NCBI GenBank assembly: GCA_001776865.1
Contig: MFDK01000008.1
Coordinates: 1,384-34,815 of the forward strand
DNA length: 33,432 nucleotides
Reading direction: 5' to 3'
Origin: Candidatus Daviesbacteria bacterium RIFCSPLOWO2_01_FULL_37_10
GTDB taxonomy: Bacteria > Patescibacteriota > Microgenomatia > Daviesbacterales > UBA10151
Of this stretch, positions 1 to 7,596 are shown in pieces; the first letter of the stretch is position 1; every line of letters begins with the position of its first letter. Below the pieces are notes generated by a model that saw only the letters and a program-made list of their open reading frames with translations, did no database searches and was not told the DNA's origin. A program made the position numbers and the translations under genes.

Positions 1-599
1 ATAATCAGGTTATATTTTTTACGTACATAAATTTGAATTGCCTCATCAATTTTATTTCCACCTACTCTAACTGACGAATGAACAACAACTCCTCCCAAAC
101 AAATAACAGCCGCTTCAGTTGTACCTCCGCCAATATCAACAATCATATTGCCGGAAGCGTTTGCTATAGGAATCCTGGCTCCAATTGCTGCAGCAAGAGG
201 CTCATCAATCAAGAACGCTGTTTTTGCACCAGCTGAGAGTGTTGCATCCAGTATTGCCCGTTTTTCTACCGAAGTTACTCCTGCAGGTGCGCAAACCATA
301 ACTTCCGGTTTAAACAGCCTGCTTGATCCGCAAACTTTATCAAGAAAAAATCTTATCATTGCTTCAGTAATAACATAATCTGCAATAACTCCATCTCTCA
401 TTGGACGGGAAGCAGTAATATTTCCCGGAGTCCTACCAAGCATTTCTTTTGCCTCATTCCCAACTGCCAGGACTTTATTATCATCAGTTGATATTGCGAC
501 AACTGTAGGTTCATTAAGCACAATTCCGGCTCCGGCAAGGTAAACAAGAGAGTTTGCAGTACCTAAATCTATTCCGATACGCTTTGAGAAGTTAAACAT
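1..599 (-). CDS. mreB: Rod shape-determining protein MreB (C-terminus beyond window)
   Basis: Actin-like ATPase that forms filaments under the membrane and directs cell-wall synthesis. The complement strand reads from an ATG at 599 as [20 protein letters not shown], the phosphate-1 loop of the actin/Hsp70 superfamily. It continues through [37 protein letters not shown] and the phosphate-2 loop [15 protein letters not shown], all typical of MreB. About 199 of the usual 330-345 residues are present, so the gene runs off the left edge. The ORF track shows only an antisense shadow (148-378). A palindromic repeat (609-704) lies immediately upstream in its leader. Identification is very secure. Confidence 0.95.
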   Translation of the reverse strand, partial: MFNFSKRIGIDLGTANSLVYLAGAGIVLNEPTVVAISTDDNKVLAVGNEAKEMLGRTPGNITASRPMRDGVIADYVITEAMIRFFLDKVCGSSRLFKPEVMVCAPAGVTSVEKRAILDATLSAGAKTAFLIDEPLAAAIGARIPIANASGNMIVDIGGGTTEAAVICLGGVVVHSSVRVGGNKIDEAIQIYVRKKYNLI

Positions 600-608
600 A
601 AAAGGAAA

Positions 609-704
609 GTCATCCTGAACCCGCCAAAGGCGAGGTTCGCTCCTTTCAGGAGCGGCTTGATTCAGGATCTCTTAACAAAGATTCCGAAACAAATTCGAAA
701 TGAC
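609..704. repeat. Family-1 palindromic repeat in mreB leader
   Basis: Imperfect inverted repeat starting GTCATCCTGAAC and ending TTCGAAATGAC, with internal arms around TCAGGATCT / AGATTCCGAAAC. The centre holds a second small palindrome (GCTCCTTTCAGGAGC). The same element type recurs at 4869-4935, 6354-6442, 26191-26269 and inside coding sequence at 29294-29386. Half copies are at 12557-12582 and 29008-29032. Confidence 0.8.
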
Positions 705-778
705 AGATGGTGGTGCAATTCTATCAACAAGTATACTCAGTCACAAGATACACTAAATGGAACAAAAGGGGTCACAGG

Positions 779-1957
779 TTACTTTAAATTAATCCCATAC
801 AAATTCGGCTCTGAGGCTGTGGGGGTTGGCAGCGAATTTATAATAACCAGTCTTGATGAATCCGGCCATGCAAATACAAACGAGTTGTCAAAACCTCCGG
901 CATAAATTATTGCTTTATTGCTTCCATCAAAATCTACAACAGAGATCTGAGTCTTTTCCACCAAAACTATATGCCTTGAATCCGGAAGCCAGGTATGAGA
1001 AAGCGCCATAGGTATATCAAACTTCTGATCAGTGTCAAGGTCATACACCTTAAACTTTAAAGAGTCTTCAGCTTTCAGACTCGCTTCGCTGTCAGTCTTC
1101 AGACTGTCTGATGACTGATGACTGATGACTGATGACTCTGTGTACATAAACTTAGTCTCATCCGGAGCCCATTTTAGATTTGCTGAACTTGAGGCTATTT
1201 TACGCGCTTCAGTATTTTTTATATTTAAAAATCTTGCTTCATCTTTTGTTTTTATATCTTCTTCCCAGCTTTTCAATGTTGCCGAAAGAATAGCTGTAAT
1301 ATCCCTGGGTTCAGAATTTATTCCGTTATCATTTAGAAGATAATTGTTGTTTCCTACGGTTGCAAGAAGTTGTTTTGAATCCGGTGACCAGCGGACAGTT
1401 GCTTCCGTATAATTTATAATCCTGCTTTCAGCTATCTGATGAGGCTCTGCTCCTCTTGCAAAAGCAATCGGCTGATCTGATTTCAAAGTCCAAACCCAAA
1501 CTCCTGCCTTTTTATTTAATGAACCGTCAGAAGAAGTTGAAGAAACAATATAGGCAAGTTTGCTACCGTCAGGCGAAAGAATGGGATTTTTTACTCCTGT
1601 AAAAGTTAAAGGATAAACTGTAGGTATAGCCGGAAAAAGAGTTATTTTTAAATCAGTTACAAGCCCTTCTTTAACTTCAACTTTTTTCTCCCATGAAATA
1701 AATCCTTCTTTTACTACTTTTACGGAATACTCTTTTGGCACAAGTGATGAAACAGTAGCATTTGTTGCCGTTGTAAGATGGCCATCTATATAAACAGATG
1801 CTGCATCAGGTACAGATGTAATTGTAATTATACCCGTTCCGACAATTCTTTTTTCTTTAGTAGAAAATGTGTAGCCCTTGGCTAAGAAAATAGCCGCAGT
1901 TGCAGCAATTCCTATTACGAGAAGCGTTATTAAGGTAATAACAAAGCGTTTACTCAT
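779..1957 (-). CDS. Membrane-anchored PEGA-domain / beta-propeller protein
   Basis: A 392-residue protein with an N-terminal uncleaved signal or TM helix (residues about 5-27, FVITLITLLVIGIAATAAIF). A PEGA domain follows at about 42-100 (ITSVPDAASVYIDG ... VKVVKEGFISWEKKVEV). The rest carries TolB/WD40-like blades (NPILSPDGSKLAYIVSS, VRWSPDSKQLLATVG, LKWAPDETKFMY, TWLPDSRHIVLVE). PEGA domains are typical of surface proteins, so an extracytoplasmic scaffold or binding role is likely; no enzyme motif is seen. It lies 41 bp after the sortase gene on the same strand. Residues about 274-296 (SVISHQSSDSLKTDSEASLK) are encoded by an in-frame tandem repeat. The exact function is unknown. Confidence 0.8.
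   Translation of the reverse strand: MSKRFVITLITLLVIGIAATAAIFLAKGYTFSTKEKRIVGTGIITITSVPDAASVYIDGHLTTATNATVSSLVPKEYSVKVVKEGFISWEKKVEVKEGLVTDLKITLFPAIPTVYPLTFTGVKNPILSPDGSKLAYIVSSTSSDGSLNKKAGVWVWTLKSDQPIAFARGAEPHQIAESRIINYTEATVRWSPDSKQLLATVGNNNYLLNDNGINSEPRDITAILSATLKSWEEDIKTKDEARFLNIKNTEARKIASSSANLKWAPDETKFMYTESSVISHQSSDSLKTDSEASLKAEDSLKFKVYDLDTDQKFDIPMALSHTWLPDSRHIVLVEKTQISVVDFDGSNKAIIYAGGFDNSFVFAWPDSSRLVIINSLPTPTASEPNLYGINLK
1069..1138. repeat. Family-2 repeat (TGATGAC tandem) inside a CDS
   Basis: Contains CTTTCAGACTCGC...CTTCAGACTG and then four tandem copies of CTGATGA(CT). It is related to the intergenic elements at 24627-24713 and 28793-28866 (TCAGTCATCAGCTTTCAG type). Here it is translated in frame within the PEGA protein between propeller blades. 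Confidence 0.7.
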
Positions 1958-1997
1958 ATTAGTATAACCATCATAATACTTATACTAACACAAGATA

Positions 1998-2711
1998 CTA
2001 ACTTCCCTCAAGTCTAGCCCTTACGATAAGCCTGTTTAAAAGCGTTCCCGGAGGATCACAAGTTTGCAGCGTTAAAACAGAGGTATTATATTTATCTGTT
2101 AAAAAATGTGTGTCTAATGGCTTCGCAACTGTTTTGTCATAAACTATATAATCATATCTTCTGTTTTTATAAAACATAATTATCCTGTCTCCTGACTCAA
2201 CTTCCCGTAAAAGATAAAATATAGCGTTAAACCGGACTATATTCCACGGTGCATCAGTTGAATGAGAAAAAAGATAAATATTTCCAGGTTCTCCTGGAAA
2301 ATTTGTGCCTTTTGCATGGGCAACTCCCTCACTCAGTGCTTTTACATATTCTTTTTCATCTGCCGGACTTACATTGGGAACTACTTTTGCGTTTGCATTA
2401 ATTTTTTCGATTACTATTCCAAATTCAGTTGAAACCGGGGTAATTACGGATCCTGCGGATTTCAGTTCTCCAAAACCGCCTGTTGGAACCTCAATTGGTT
2501 GTCCCTGCTCGGATCGAAGAGTTTCTGAACCTGCATCTGAAGTGATAATCTTCGGAATCGTTCTTTTAACACCCCTTAACCTATCTAATCTATATTCAAA
2601 TTCTACTTTTGTAAGAGGACCTAAAACTAAAACAAAACTTAATAAACCTGTAAAAAAAAGTAAGTAGCCTAAAAATCTAACAAAAAATACAATTTTGAAT
2701 CTTTTTGACAT
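1998..2711 (-). CDS. Sortase (class D/E-like transpeptidase)
   Basis: Cell-surface cysteine transpeptidase that would attach sorting-signal proteins to the envelope. It has an N-terminal TM helix (about 8-32, FFVRFLGYLLFFTGLLSFVL) and then a sortase barrel. Catalytic His is in YLFSHSTDAPWN, catalytic Cys in VLTLQTCDPPGT, and Arg follows in LNRLIVRARLE. The ORF track starts at a TTG (2717). I prefer the ATG at 2711, which gives MSKRFKIVFF. That ATG lies only 8 nt after the 3' end of the tRNA-Arg gene on the same strand, so the mRNA may be formed by tRNA processing and have almost no leader. No sorting-signal substrate is obvious in the window. Confidence 0.9.
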   Translation of the reverse strand: MSKRFKIVFFVRFLGYLLFFTGLLSFVLVLGPLTKVEFEYRLDRLRGVKRTIPKIITSDAGSETLRSEQGQPIEVPTGGFGELKSAGSVITPVSTEFGIVIEKINANAKVVPNVSPADEKEYVKALSEGVAHAKGTNFPGEPGNIYLFSHSTDAPWNIVRFNAIFYLLREVESGDRIIMFYKNRRYDYIVYDKTVAKPLDTHFLTDKYNTSVLTLQTCDPPGTLLNRLIVRARLEGS

Positions 2712-2719
2712 ATCCAAAG

Positions 2720-2792
2720 CGCCGTTGAGAGGAATCGAACCCCCAACCTACCCCTTAGGACGGGGTTGCTCTGTCCATTGAGCTACAACGGC
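2720..2792 (-). tRNA. tRNA-Arg (CCU anticodon)
   Basis: The complement strand folds as a 73-nt cloverleaf: acceptor GCCGUUG / CAACGGC, D stem GCUC/GAGC, anticodon stem ACCCC/GGGGU with loop GUCCUAA (anticodon CCU), T arm with UUCGAUU loop, discriminator G. CCA is not encoded. It immediately precedes the sortase gene. A TATAAT -10 element (2804-2809 on the complement) lies just upstream. Confidence 0.93.
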
Positions 2793-2803
2793 ACAACAAT
2801 ATA

Positions 2804-2832
2804 ATTATACTCCTAAAGGTGATAAAATTGAA
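2804..2832 (-). promoter_or_regulatory. Probable promoter of tRNA-Arg/sortase/PEGA unit
   Basis: On the complement strand, a perfect TATAAT (2809-2804) is preceded at 17 bp by TTCAAT, a weak -35. The predicted start falls a few bases before the tRNA 5' end at 2792. Confidence 0.45.
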
Positions 2833-2838
2833 CTTGCT

Positions 2839-2910
2839 CGGGGTGTAGGTCATCGGTAGACCGCTCGATTCGGGTTCGAGAGGCAGAGAGTTCAATTCTC
2901 TCCACCCCGA
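2839..2910 (+). tRNA. tRNA-Pro (CGG anticodon)
   Basis: A 72-nt cloverleaf: acceptor CGGGGUG / CACCCCG with the C1-G72 pair typical of bacterial tRNA-Pro. D stem is GGUC/GACC, anticodon stem CUCGA/UCGAG with loop UUCGGGU (anticodon CGG), T stem GAGAG/CUCUC with loop UUCAAUU, discriminator A. CCA is not encoded. It is transcribed divergently from tRNA-Arg. Confidence 0.93.
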
Positions 2911-3300
2911 CTAGTATGCTGTTGCTTGGTTTTTAGTATCTCCTCAAACAATTGAGATGCCTTGGACTTTGCATGAAACCATCCTTACATCATAAAACAC
3001 CTACTGTAGGATATTTACAGGGATAGGTTGGAAGGTATACTTTAAAGGACTATCCTTACAAGCGGCTTAGTCGAGTTAATCCAGAGTTAAGCTTAGTTAA
3101 AACCCTAAAAAGTCCCTAAAATACTGTTTAACTCTACTTTGGATTCTTACCAGATAATACTTAAACCCTCGTCTGTATATTTGGAGAAGTCTTTATCCTA
3201 AGTGATCAATATTAAATCTTCCTTAGTCACCTGCCAGACCAGCATTCTGTCAAACGAATCTTTATGGCTTTTCTTTGAAAGTTTATGATATATTTAACAT
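2911..3300. other. Gene-free interval between tRNA-Pro and transglycosylase
   Basis: I see no ORF or known RNA in these 390 bases. One long-range imperfect inverted repeat is visible: AATCCAGAGTTAA near 3079 pairs with TTAACTCTACTTTGGATT near 3127 (with a bulge). There are also short complementary blocks (GGATAG near 3020 / CTATCC near 3050). This may be a structured leader or an unrecognised small RNA; the evidence is weak. Confidence 0.3.
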
Positions 3301-4137
3301 ATGTCTGATCAATTAAATGAAGGTGAACCAAAAGAGACAAGAAACGGGATAAACAGGAGATCATTTATTACGTTTACTGCAAAAACACTTGCATATGCTG
3401 CTGCAGCAGCAACAGCCTTAGTTAATCCATTTGAAAGCAACAGAGGCAATAATAATACTCAGCAAAAAGCTGGTGCTCAAATACCAGGAGTAGAGGTAAT
3501 TGATCATATTACATCAGAAAATCAAACTGATCAATTATTTGAAGGTATTAAAGCTTTTGTTTTTGAAAAATATATACAAAACGATTTGTCTCAAATAAAT
3601 CAAAAAATAGAGGCTGCAGCAAAAGAACATCTGGATAAAACTGAATTTTTTCCTCCATTTGCTGCAAAAATCAAAAATTATCATGCCCTGATAATAAATG
3701 CGGCTAAAACTATAGAGAAAATTACAGGAAAAACTGTAGATCCTGATTGGATTGGCATCATGTTTGGCTTAATACTTGCTGAGAGTTCTGGTGATCCCGG
3801 GGCGGTTCATGTTGATCCGGAAGATCCAAATAACGAGGAAAAGGAAGACCGCGGCCTTTGCCAGATAAAACTTCCAACTGAAAGGATTGTCAGGAATAAG
3901 TTGAACTGGGGGGAGGTAAATATATTTGACCCTGGAATTAATATTACAATAGGACTTGAATATCTAATGATACTGATGGAAAAATATAATGATCCGGTTT
4001 TAGCTTTATCAGCATATAATTTTGGTGATGAAGTTGTAGATGCTCACCGAGACAAGGGCGGACATCCATTATCTAACCCTGGGATTGAAAATGTAATAAA
4101 AGTCCTTGGATCCGCAAAAGCAGTACTACTAGGTTAG
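3301..4137 (+). CDS. Tat-exported lytic transglycosylase (SLT/lysozyme-like)
   Basis: A 278-residue protein. The N-terminus has a twin-arginine signal (INRRSFITFTAKTLAYAAAA, residues about 18-38), so it should be exported folded. The C-terminal half (about 145-270) shows the goose-lysozyme/SLT pattern: catalytic Glu in GLILAESSGDPGAV, then EDRGLCQIKLPTE, then DPGINITIGLEYL and VLALSAYNFG, matching the xxAYNxG motif. It should cleave peptidoglycan for remodelling or insertion of envelope structures. The ATG directly follows an AT-rich stretch with no Shine-Dalgarno. The middle region (about 60-140) is helical and unassigned. Confidence 0.85.
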   Translation: MSDQLNEGEPKETRNGINRRSFITFTAKTLAYAAAAATALVNPFESNRGNNNTQQKAGAQIPGVEVIDHITSENQTDQLFEGIKAFVFEKYIQNDLSQINQKIEAAAKEHLDKTEFFPPFAAKIKNYHALIINAAKTIEKITGKTVDPDWIGIMFGLILAESSGDPGAVHVDPEDPNNEEKEDRGLCQIKLPTERIVRNKLNWGEVNIFDPGINITIGLEYLMILMEKYNDPVLALSAYNFGDEVVDAHRDKGGHPLSNPGIENVIKVLGSAKAVLLG

Positions 4138-4158
4138 TACCTCATAGCACACACGGTT

Positions 4159-4187
4159 TTGAGATAACAGTTCGAAGCTGGTATAAT
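4159..4187 (+). promoter_or_regulatory. Promoter of tRNA-Leu (and downstream kinase)
   Basis: TTGAGA (4159-4164), a 17-bp spacer, then TATAAT (4182-4187). The predicted start is about 4194, 4 nt before the tRNA. This is the clearest sigma-70-type promoter in the left half of the window. Confidence 0.75.
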
Positions 4188-4197
4188 TAGCTCATAA

Positions 4198-4280
4198 GCC
4201 GGGGTGGCGGAATGGTAGACGCGATAGACTCAAAATCTATTAATCGCAAGATCGTGAGGGTTCGACTCCCTCCCCCGGCA
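4198..4280 (+). tRNA. tRNA-Leu (CAA anticodon)
   Basis: An 83-nt class II tRNA: acceptor GCCGGGG / CCCCGGC, anticodon stem AUAGA/UCUAU with loop CUCAAAA (anticodon CAA), a long variable arm (AAUCGCAAGAUCGU region), T loop UUCGACU, discriminator A. CCA is not encoded. The kinase ATG follows after 10 nt. Confidence 0.93.
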
Positions 4281-4290
4281 CTATTTAATT

Positions 4291-4878
4291 ATGGAAAAAT
4301 TTAATGGGAAACTCGTAATTGGACTTACGGGAGAAAGTGGTGCCGGAAAAGAAACTTTTACAAGACTTCTAACAGAATTCGCCGAGGAAAAACAAAAAAC
4401 TATCGGGATCGAAACATTTTCCAGTATTTTATTCGAAACACTTGAGAGTTGGCATATCTCAACAACAAGAGGAAATTTACAGGAACTTCCCAGAATAATG
4501 ATTCAGGCTTATGGTGACAACGTGCTTGCTGATGCAGTTTACCAGCGAATCCTAGAAAGAGATGAAAACATAATTATTCTGGATGGCGCCAGGAGAGAAA
4601 GCGATCTTGCAATGATTAAAAAATTTCCTAATAATATTTTTATTTATATTACTGCTGAACCAGAAATTAGATGGAAAAGGTTACTACTAAGAGGTCAGAA
4701 GACAGGGGAAAAAGAAAAAACCTGGGAACAATTTCTTGAAGAAGAAAAAGCTGAATCTGAACTTGAAATTTCAAAAATAGGAGCTAGCGCAGATTTTAAA
4801 ATTGTAAATAATGGAACGATGGAAGAATATCGAAAACAGGTTGAAGAATTTTACAGTACATATGTCCAGTCATCCTGA
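4291..4878 (+). CDS. P-loop (deoxy)nucleotide / dephospho-CoA kinase-like protein
   Basis: A 195-residue P-loop kinase. Walker A is at residues about 10-19 (GLTGESGAGKETF). The later sequence IIILDGARRESDLAMI matches the Walker B / substrate-binding strand of nucleoside monophosphate and dephospho-CoA kinases. A charged lid region (RWKRLLLRGQKTGEKEKTWE) fits the same fold. The substrate cannot be fixed from sequence. It starts 10 nt after tRNA-Leu with no Shine-Dalgarno, so it is probably co-transcribed and released by tRNA processing. The stop codon (TGA in CCAGTCATCCTGA) is provided by a family-1 repeat that begins inside the last codons, so the C-terminus may have been altered by repeat insertion. 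Confidence 0.75.
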   Translation: MEKFNGKLVIGLTGESGAGKETFTRLLTEFAEEKQKTIGIETFSSILFETLESWHISTTRGNLQELPRIMIQAYGDNVLADAVYQRILERDENIIILDGARRESDLAMIKKFPNNIFIYITAEPEIRWKRLLLRGQKTGEKEKTWEQFLEEEKAESELEISKIGASADFKIVNNGTMEEYRKQVEEFYSTYVQSS

Positions 4879-4935
4879 ACTTGATTCAGGATCTATATAA
4901 TAATTGTATAGATTCCGGATCAAGTCCGGAATGAC
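4869..4935. repeat. Family-1 palindromic repeat between kinase and dnaB
   Basis: Near-perfect inverted repeat GTCATCCTGAACTTGATTCAGG ... CCGGATCAAGTCCGGAATGAC. It lies between convergent genes and overlaps the 3' end of the kinase gene. It could act as a bidirectional hairpin, but no T-run follows. Confidence 0.85.
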
Positions 4936-4946
4936 AAAAAGCTGAT

Positions 4947-6311
4947 TTAGGCTGCGGCTGGAAGTTTAGCTTCTTCTTTTTCCATCTGAACAGCTTTTCC
5001 TCTTTGTTTTTCCATTCCATAAAACTTTACTCTTTCTGCCCGAAACATCAAGTTTATTTCTCCTGTTGGACCATTTCTGTGTTTTTGTATATCTAAAATT
5101 ACCTGTTCAGGTTTTTCCGGATCCTCGCGGTAGATAAACATAACAACATCTGCATCCTGCTCTATTGCCCCGGATTCCCGAAGATCTGCAAGCTGAGGTC
5201 TTCTGGTTCCCCGGGATTCAACAGCCCTGGAGAGTTGGGAGATTGCCAGAACTGGAATTTTAAGCTCCCTCGCTAAATTTTTTAAATTTTGTGAAATTTC
5301 AGAAACTTCCTGAACCCTATTTTCCAGATTTCTTCCGTGTACAAGCTGAAGATAATCCACAATTAAAAGTTTAAGCCCATGCTCTATTTGAAGCCTTCTT
5401 GCTTTTGTTCTCATCTCTGACATAGAAATTCCCGGAGTATCATCAATGAAAAGGGACGCTTCAGCAAGCTCCCCCATTGCCTGAGATAACCTGTCAAAAT
5501 CTTTTTCATCAAGACGACCGGTTTTTAACTTCCATGCATCAATATCTGCCTGAGCTACCAAAAGCCTATCCACAAGCTCTTCCTGGCTCATTTCCAGAGA
5601 AAAAATTCCAACAGGAAGCCCGCTATTTACAGCAACAAACTGGGCAACGTTAAGAGCAAAAGAAGTTTTACCCTGGCCCGGACGCGAAGCTAAAATTATA
5701 AGGTTTGAATCCTGCATCCCTGCCAGTTTTGAGTCTAGATCTCTGAATCCTGTGGGTACTCCCCTAAGCTTCCCTGAGCTTTTCTGAAGTTCATCAAGCC
5801 TGTCAAAAGATTGGGTTAAGGCATCTCTAATTGCAGTAAAATCACGTTTTACATGTTCCTGAGAAAGGGAAAAAATACCAGCTTCTGCAGACTCCAAGAG
5901 CTCATCAACAGATCCACTGTCGTTATACGCTTCCTCAATTAACTTTGTAGCATTCGTTATTAAATTTCTTCGAATTGCATGTTCTTTTATAATTCTTGCA
6001 TAATGTTCAATATGAGCCGAAGTTGGAACTATATTTACAAGGGTTGTTAAATAACTTACCCCGCCGATTTTGTCATATGTCCCTTCTTTCTTTAACTGTT
6101 CTGTTAAAGTAACAAGGTCTATCGGTTCACGCTTTTCAAAAAGCGCCTTCATTGCAGAGAAAATCTGTCCGTGCGTATCGCTCCTGTAAAAATTTCCGGC
6201 ATGAAGTAGCTCTGCTACCCTGACTATTGCATCTTTATCAATCAAAAGTGCTCCAATAAGGGATTGTTCAGCTTCTATATTTTGCGGAGGTAATTTTGGA
6301 GTGTTTGCCAT
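4947..6311 (-). CDS. dnaB: Replicative DNA helicase DnaB
   Basis: Hexameric helicase that unwinds DNA at the replication fork. It is 454 residues, the normal length. The N-terminal DnaB domain (LPPQNIEAEQSLIGALLID, residues about 6-24) is followed by the RecA-type core. Walker A is ILASRPGQGKTSFALN (about 206-221), then GIFSLEMSQEELVDRLL, Walker B in LKLLIVDYLQLVHG, and SQLSRAVESR ... PQLADLRESGAIEQDADVV. No intein is present. A 12-bp inverted repeat lies in its leader (6323-6356). Confidence 0.97.
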   Translation of the reverse strand: MANTPKLPPQNIEAEQSLIGALLIDKDAIVRVAELLHAGNFYRSDTHGQIFSAMKALFEKREPIDLVTLTEQLKKEGTYDKIGGVSYLTTLVNIVPTSAHIEHYARIIKEHAIRRNLITNATKLIEEAYNDSGSVDELLESAEAGIFSLSQEHVKRDFTAIRDALTQSFDRLDELQKSSGKLRGVPTGFRDLDSKLAGMQDSNLIILASRPGQGKTSFALNVAQFVAVNSGLPVGIFSLEMSQEELVDRLLVAQADIDAWKLKTGRLDEKDFDRLSQAMGELAEASLFIDDTPGISMSEMRTKARRLQIEHGLKLLIVDYLQLVHGRNLENRVQEVSEISQNLKNLARELKIPVLAISQLSRAVESRGTRRPQLADLRESGAIEQDADVVMFIYREDPEKPEQVILDIQKHRNGPTGEINLMFRAERVKFYGMEKQRGKAVQMEKEEAKLPAAA

Positions 6312-6322
6312 AAAGGTAATTT

Positions 6323-6356
6323 GACAATTTGAGTATAATTTCTAACTCAAATTGTC
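6323..6356. repeat. Perfect 12-bp inverted repeat upstream of dnaB
   Basis: GACAATTTGAGT (6323-6334), a 10-nt spacer, then ACTCAAATTGTC (6345-6356). It starts 12 bp upstream of the dnaB start codon. It could be an operator or a 5'-leader hairpin. Its distal end merges with the neighbouring family-1 repeat. Confidence 0.6.
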
Positions 6357-6442
6357 ATCCTGAGCGAGTGAAACGAGCGAAGGATCTCGGTCGGAATTCC
6401 CGAACAGTTAGTAATTAGATTCTTCGCTTCGCTCAGAATGAC
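6354..6442. repeat. Family-1 palindromic repeat between dnaB and MBL gene
   Basis: GTCATCCTGAGCGAGTGAAACG ... CTTCGCTTCGCTCAGAATGAC inverted repeat with a variable centre. This subtype carries the GAGCGAG/CTTCGCTC arms. Confidence 0.8.
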
Positions 6443-6444
6443 AG

Positions 6445-7086
6445 TTAGGTTTTGCTAAGCAGAACCACTTGCAATTCTTCGGGCAATTTGTCCCTGGTAA
6501 TCGATAATTTTGATATCGGGACTATATTCTCTGCTCCCATTTCTTTCAAAAATTTATCTACTGGCTCCAGGGGAAATTTTAAGCCTTCTAAGCCGTAATG
6601 CATAGGGATTACAATTTTTGGTTCGAGCTGGGAAATAATATTAGATGCCCCTTTTGCATCTATTGTATATACAGATCCTACAGGAATTAGAAGTATATCT
6701 GCATTTATTGCCGCGATTTGATCCTCTGTTAAGACAGATTGTCCCAGGTCACCAAGGTGTACAATATTTAACCCGTCAATTGTTGCATTAACAATTGTAT
6801 TTAATCCTCTTTCCGCGCCCTTTACATCATCATGAAATGAAGGAATTCCTGAGATTACAACTCCTTTTACCTCGTATTCACCAGGCCCGGAAAAAACTGC
6901 AGGATTTCCGGCTACTGCCCCGACATTGTTATGATCCTTATGATCATGTGTTTTAAAAACAATATCTGCCTCAAGATCCTTCGGAAGTTTTAGTCCGGTA
7001 AATTCACTATCAAATGGATCTATTAACAAAGCTGCATTCTTACCTTTTAGCTTTAAACAAGCTTGTCCGTACCATATTATGTCCAT
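6445..7086 (-). CDS. MBL-fold metal-dependent hydrolase (UPF0173/UlaG-like)
   Basis: A 213-residue metallo-beta-lactamase-fold protein. It starts MDIIWYGQACLKLKGKNAALLIDPF, the hallmark of the UPF0173/UlaG-like branch. The metal motif appears as FKTHDHKDHNNV (HxHxDH-like with THDHKDH). Further ligands are likely in GIPSFHDDV, VHLGDLG and IPMHYG. The substrate is unknown; the family includes phosphodiesterase- and lactonase-type enzymes. It is separated from dnaB by a family-1 repeat and probably transcribed separately. All core motifs are present and the length is normal. Confidence 0.88.
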   Translation of the reverse strand: MDIIWYGQACLKLKGKNAALLIDPFDSEFTGLKLPKDLEADIVFKTHDHKDHNNVGAVAGNPAVFSGPGEYEVKGVVISGIPSFHDDVKGAERGLNTIVNATIDGLNIVHLGDLGQSVLTEDQIAAINADILLIPVGSVYTIDAKGASNIISQLEPKIVIPMHYGLEGLKFPLEPVDKFLKEMGAENIVPISKLSITRDKLPEELQVVLLSKT

Positions 7087-7161
7087 GCAAGAAATATTAA
7101 CATATTTAGATACTACCCGCTAGAGTCCAAAATTTAGTATAATTTCATAAACTCTAATTAA

Positions 7162-7596
7162 ATGAACAAAAAACTCACAACAGCCGAATTTACATTTTCT
7201 CTGGTTCTACTGCTTATTTGCGGGCTTTTTGTCCTGGGTGTACTCTACTTTGTTTTATATATTGATACATCAAATAACCCGAATCGCTCTTATTTCAAAA
7301 CCGGACCCATAACAAAAAAGCCTGCAACCTTAATGCTGGAACTTAACAATCCTGATAATGATCTTCTCGTTTTTAATAAGGAGCTTGAGATAAGCGGGAA
7401 AACTATACCAAATTCATATGTTTTAGTAACAAATATGTCAGATGATATTGTTATAAAGTCAAGGTCTGACGGAAGTTTTTCTGGTGAATTTGAATTGAGT
7501 GATGGGGTAAATGAGATAAAAATCATCTCTTTTGATCAAAACGGTGAACAGAAAGAAGTAGAAAGAGCTGTTTATTTTTCAAAGGAGAAGATATGA
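7162..7596 (+). CDS. Membrane-anchored Ig-like (bacterial surface) protein
   Basis: A 144-residue protein with one TM helix (about 12-34, FSLVLLLICGLFVLGVLYFVL). Its extracytoplasmic beta-rich domain has the pattern ELEISGKTIPNSYVLV ... SDGSFSGEFELSDGVNEIKI, resembling the Ig-like / glucodextranase-B-like modules of surface proteins. A TATAAT (7138-7143) lies 18 bp before the ATG, so the leader would be short. The stop overlaps the next start by 4 nt (ATGA), indicating translational coupling with the exported protein that follows. The function is not known; a cell-surface role is inferred. Confidence 0.75.
   Translation: MNKKLTTAEFTFSLVLLLICGLFVLGVLYFVLYIDTSNNPNRSYFKTGPITKKPATLMLELNNPDNDLLVFNKELEISGKTIPNSYVLVTNMSDDIVIKSRSDGSFSGEFELSDGVNEIKIISFDQNGEQKEVERAVYFSKEKI

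Noticed and set aside
657-905. 82-residue ORF starting in the repeat
   Set aside because: Made from a palindromic repeat and the antisense of the PEGA protein's C-terminus.
4869-4935. Family-1 palindromes as MITEs or insertion sequences
   Set aside because: No transposase, no clear target-site duplication visible; better described as REP/RPE-like short repeats.
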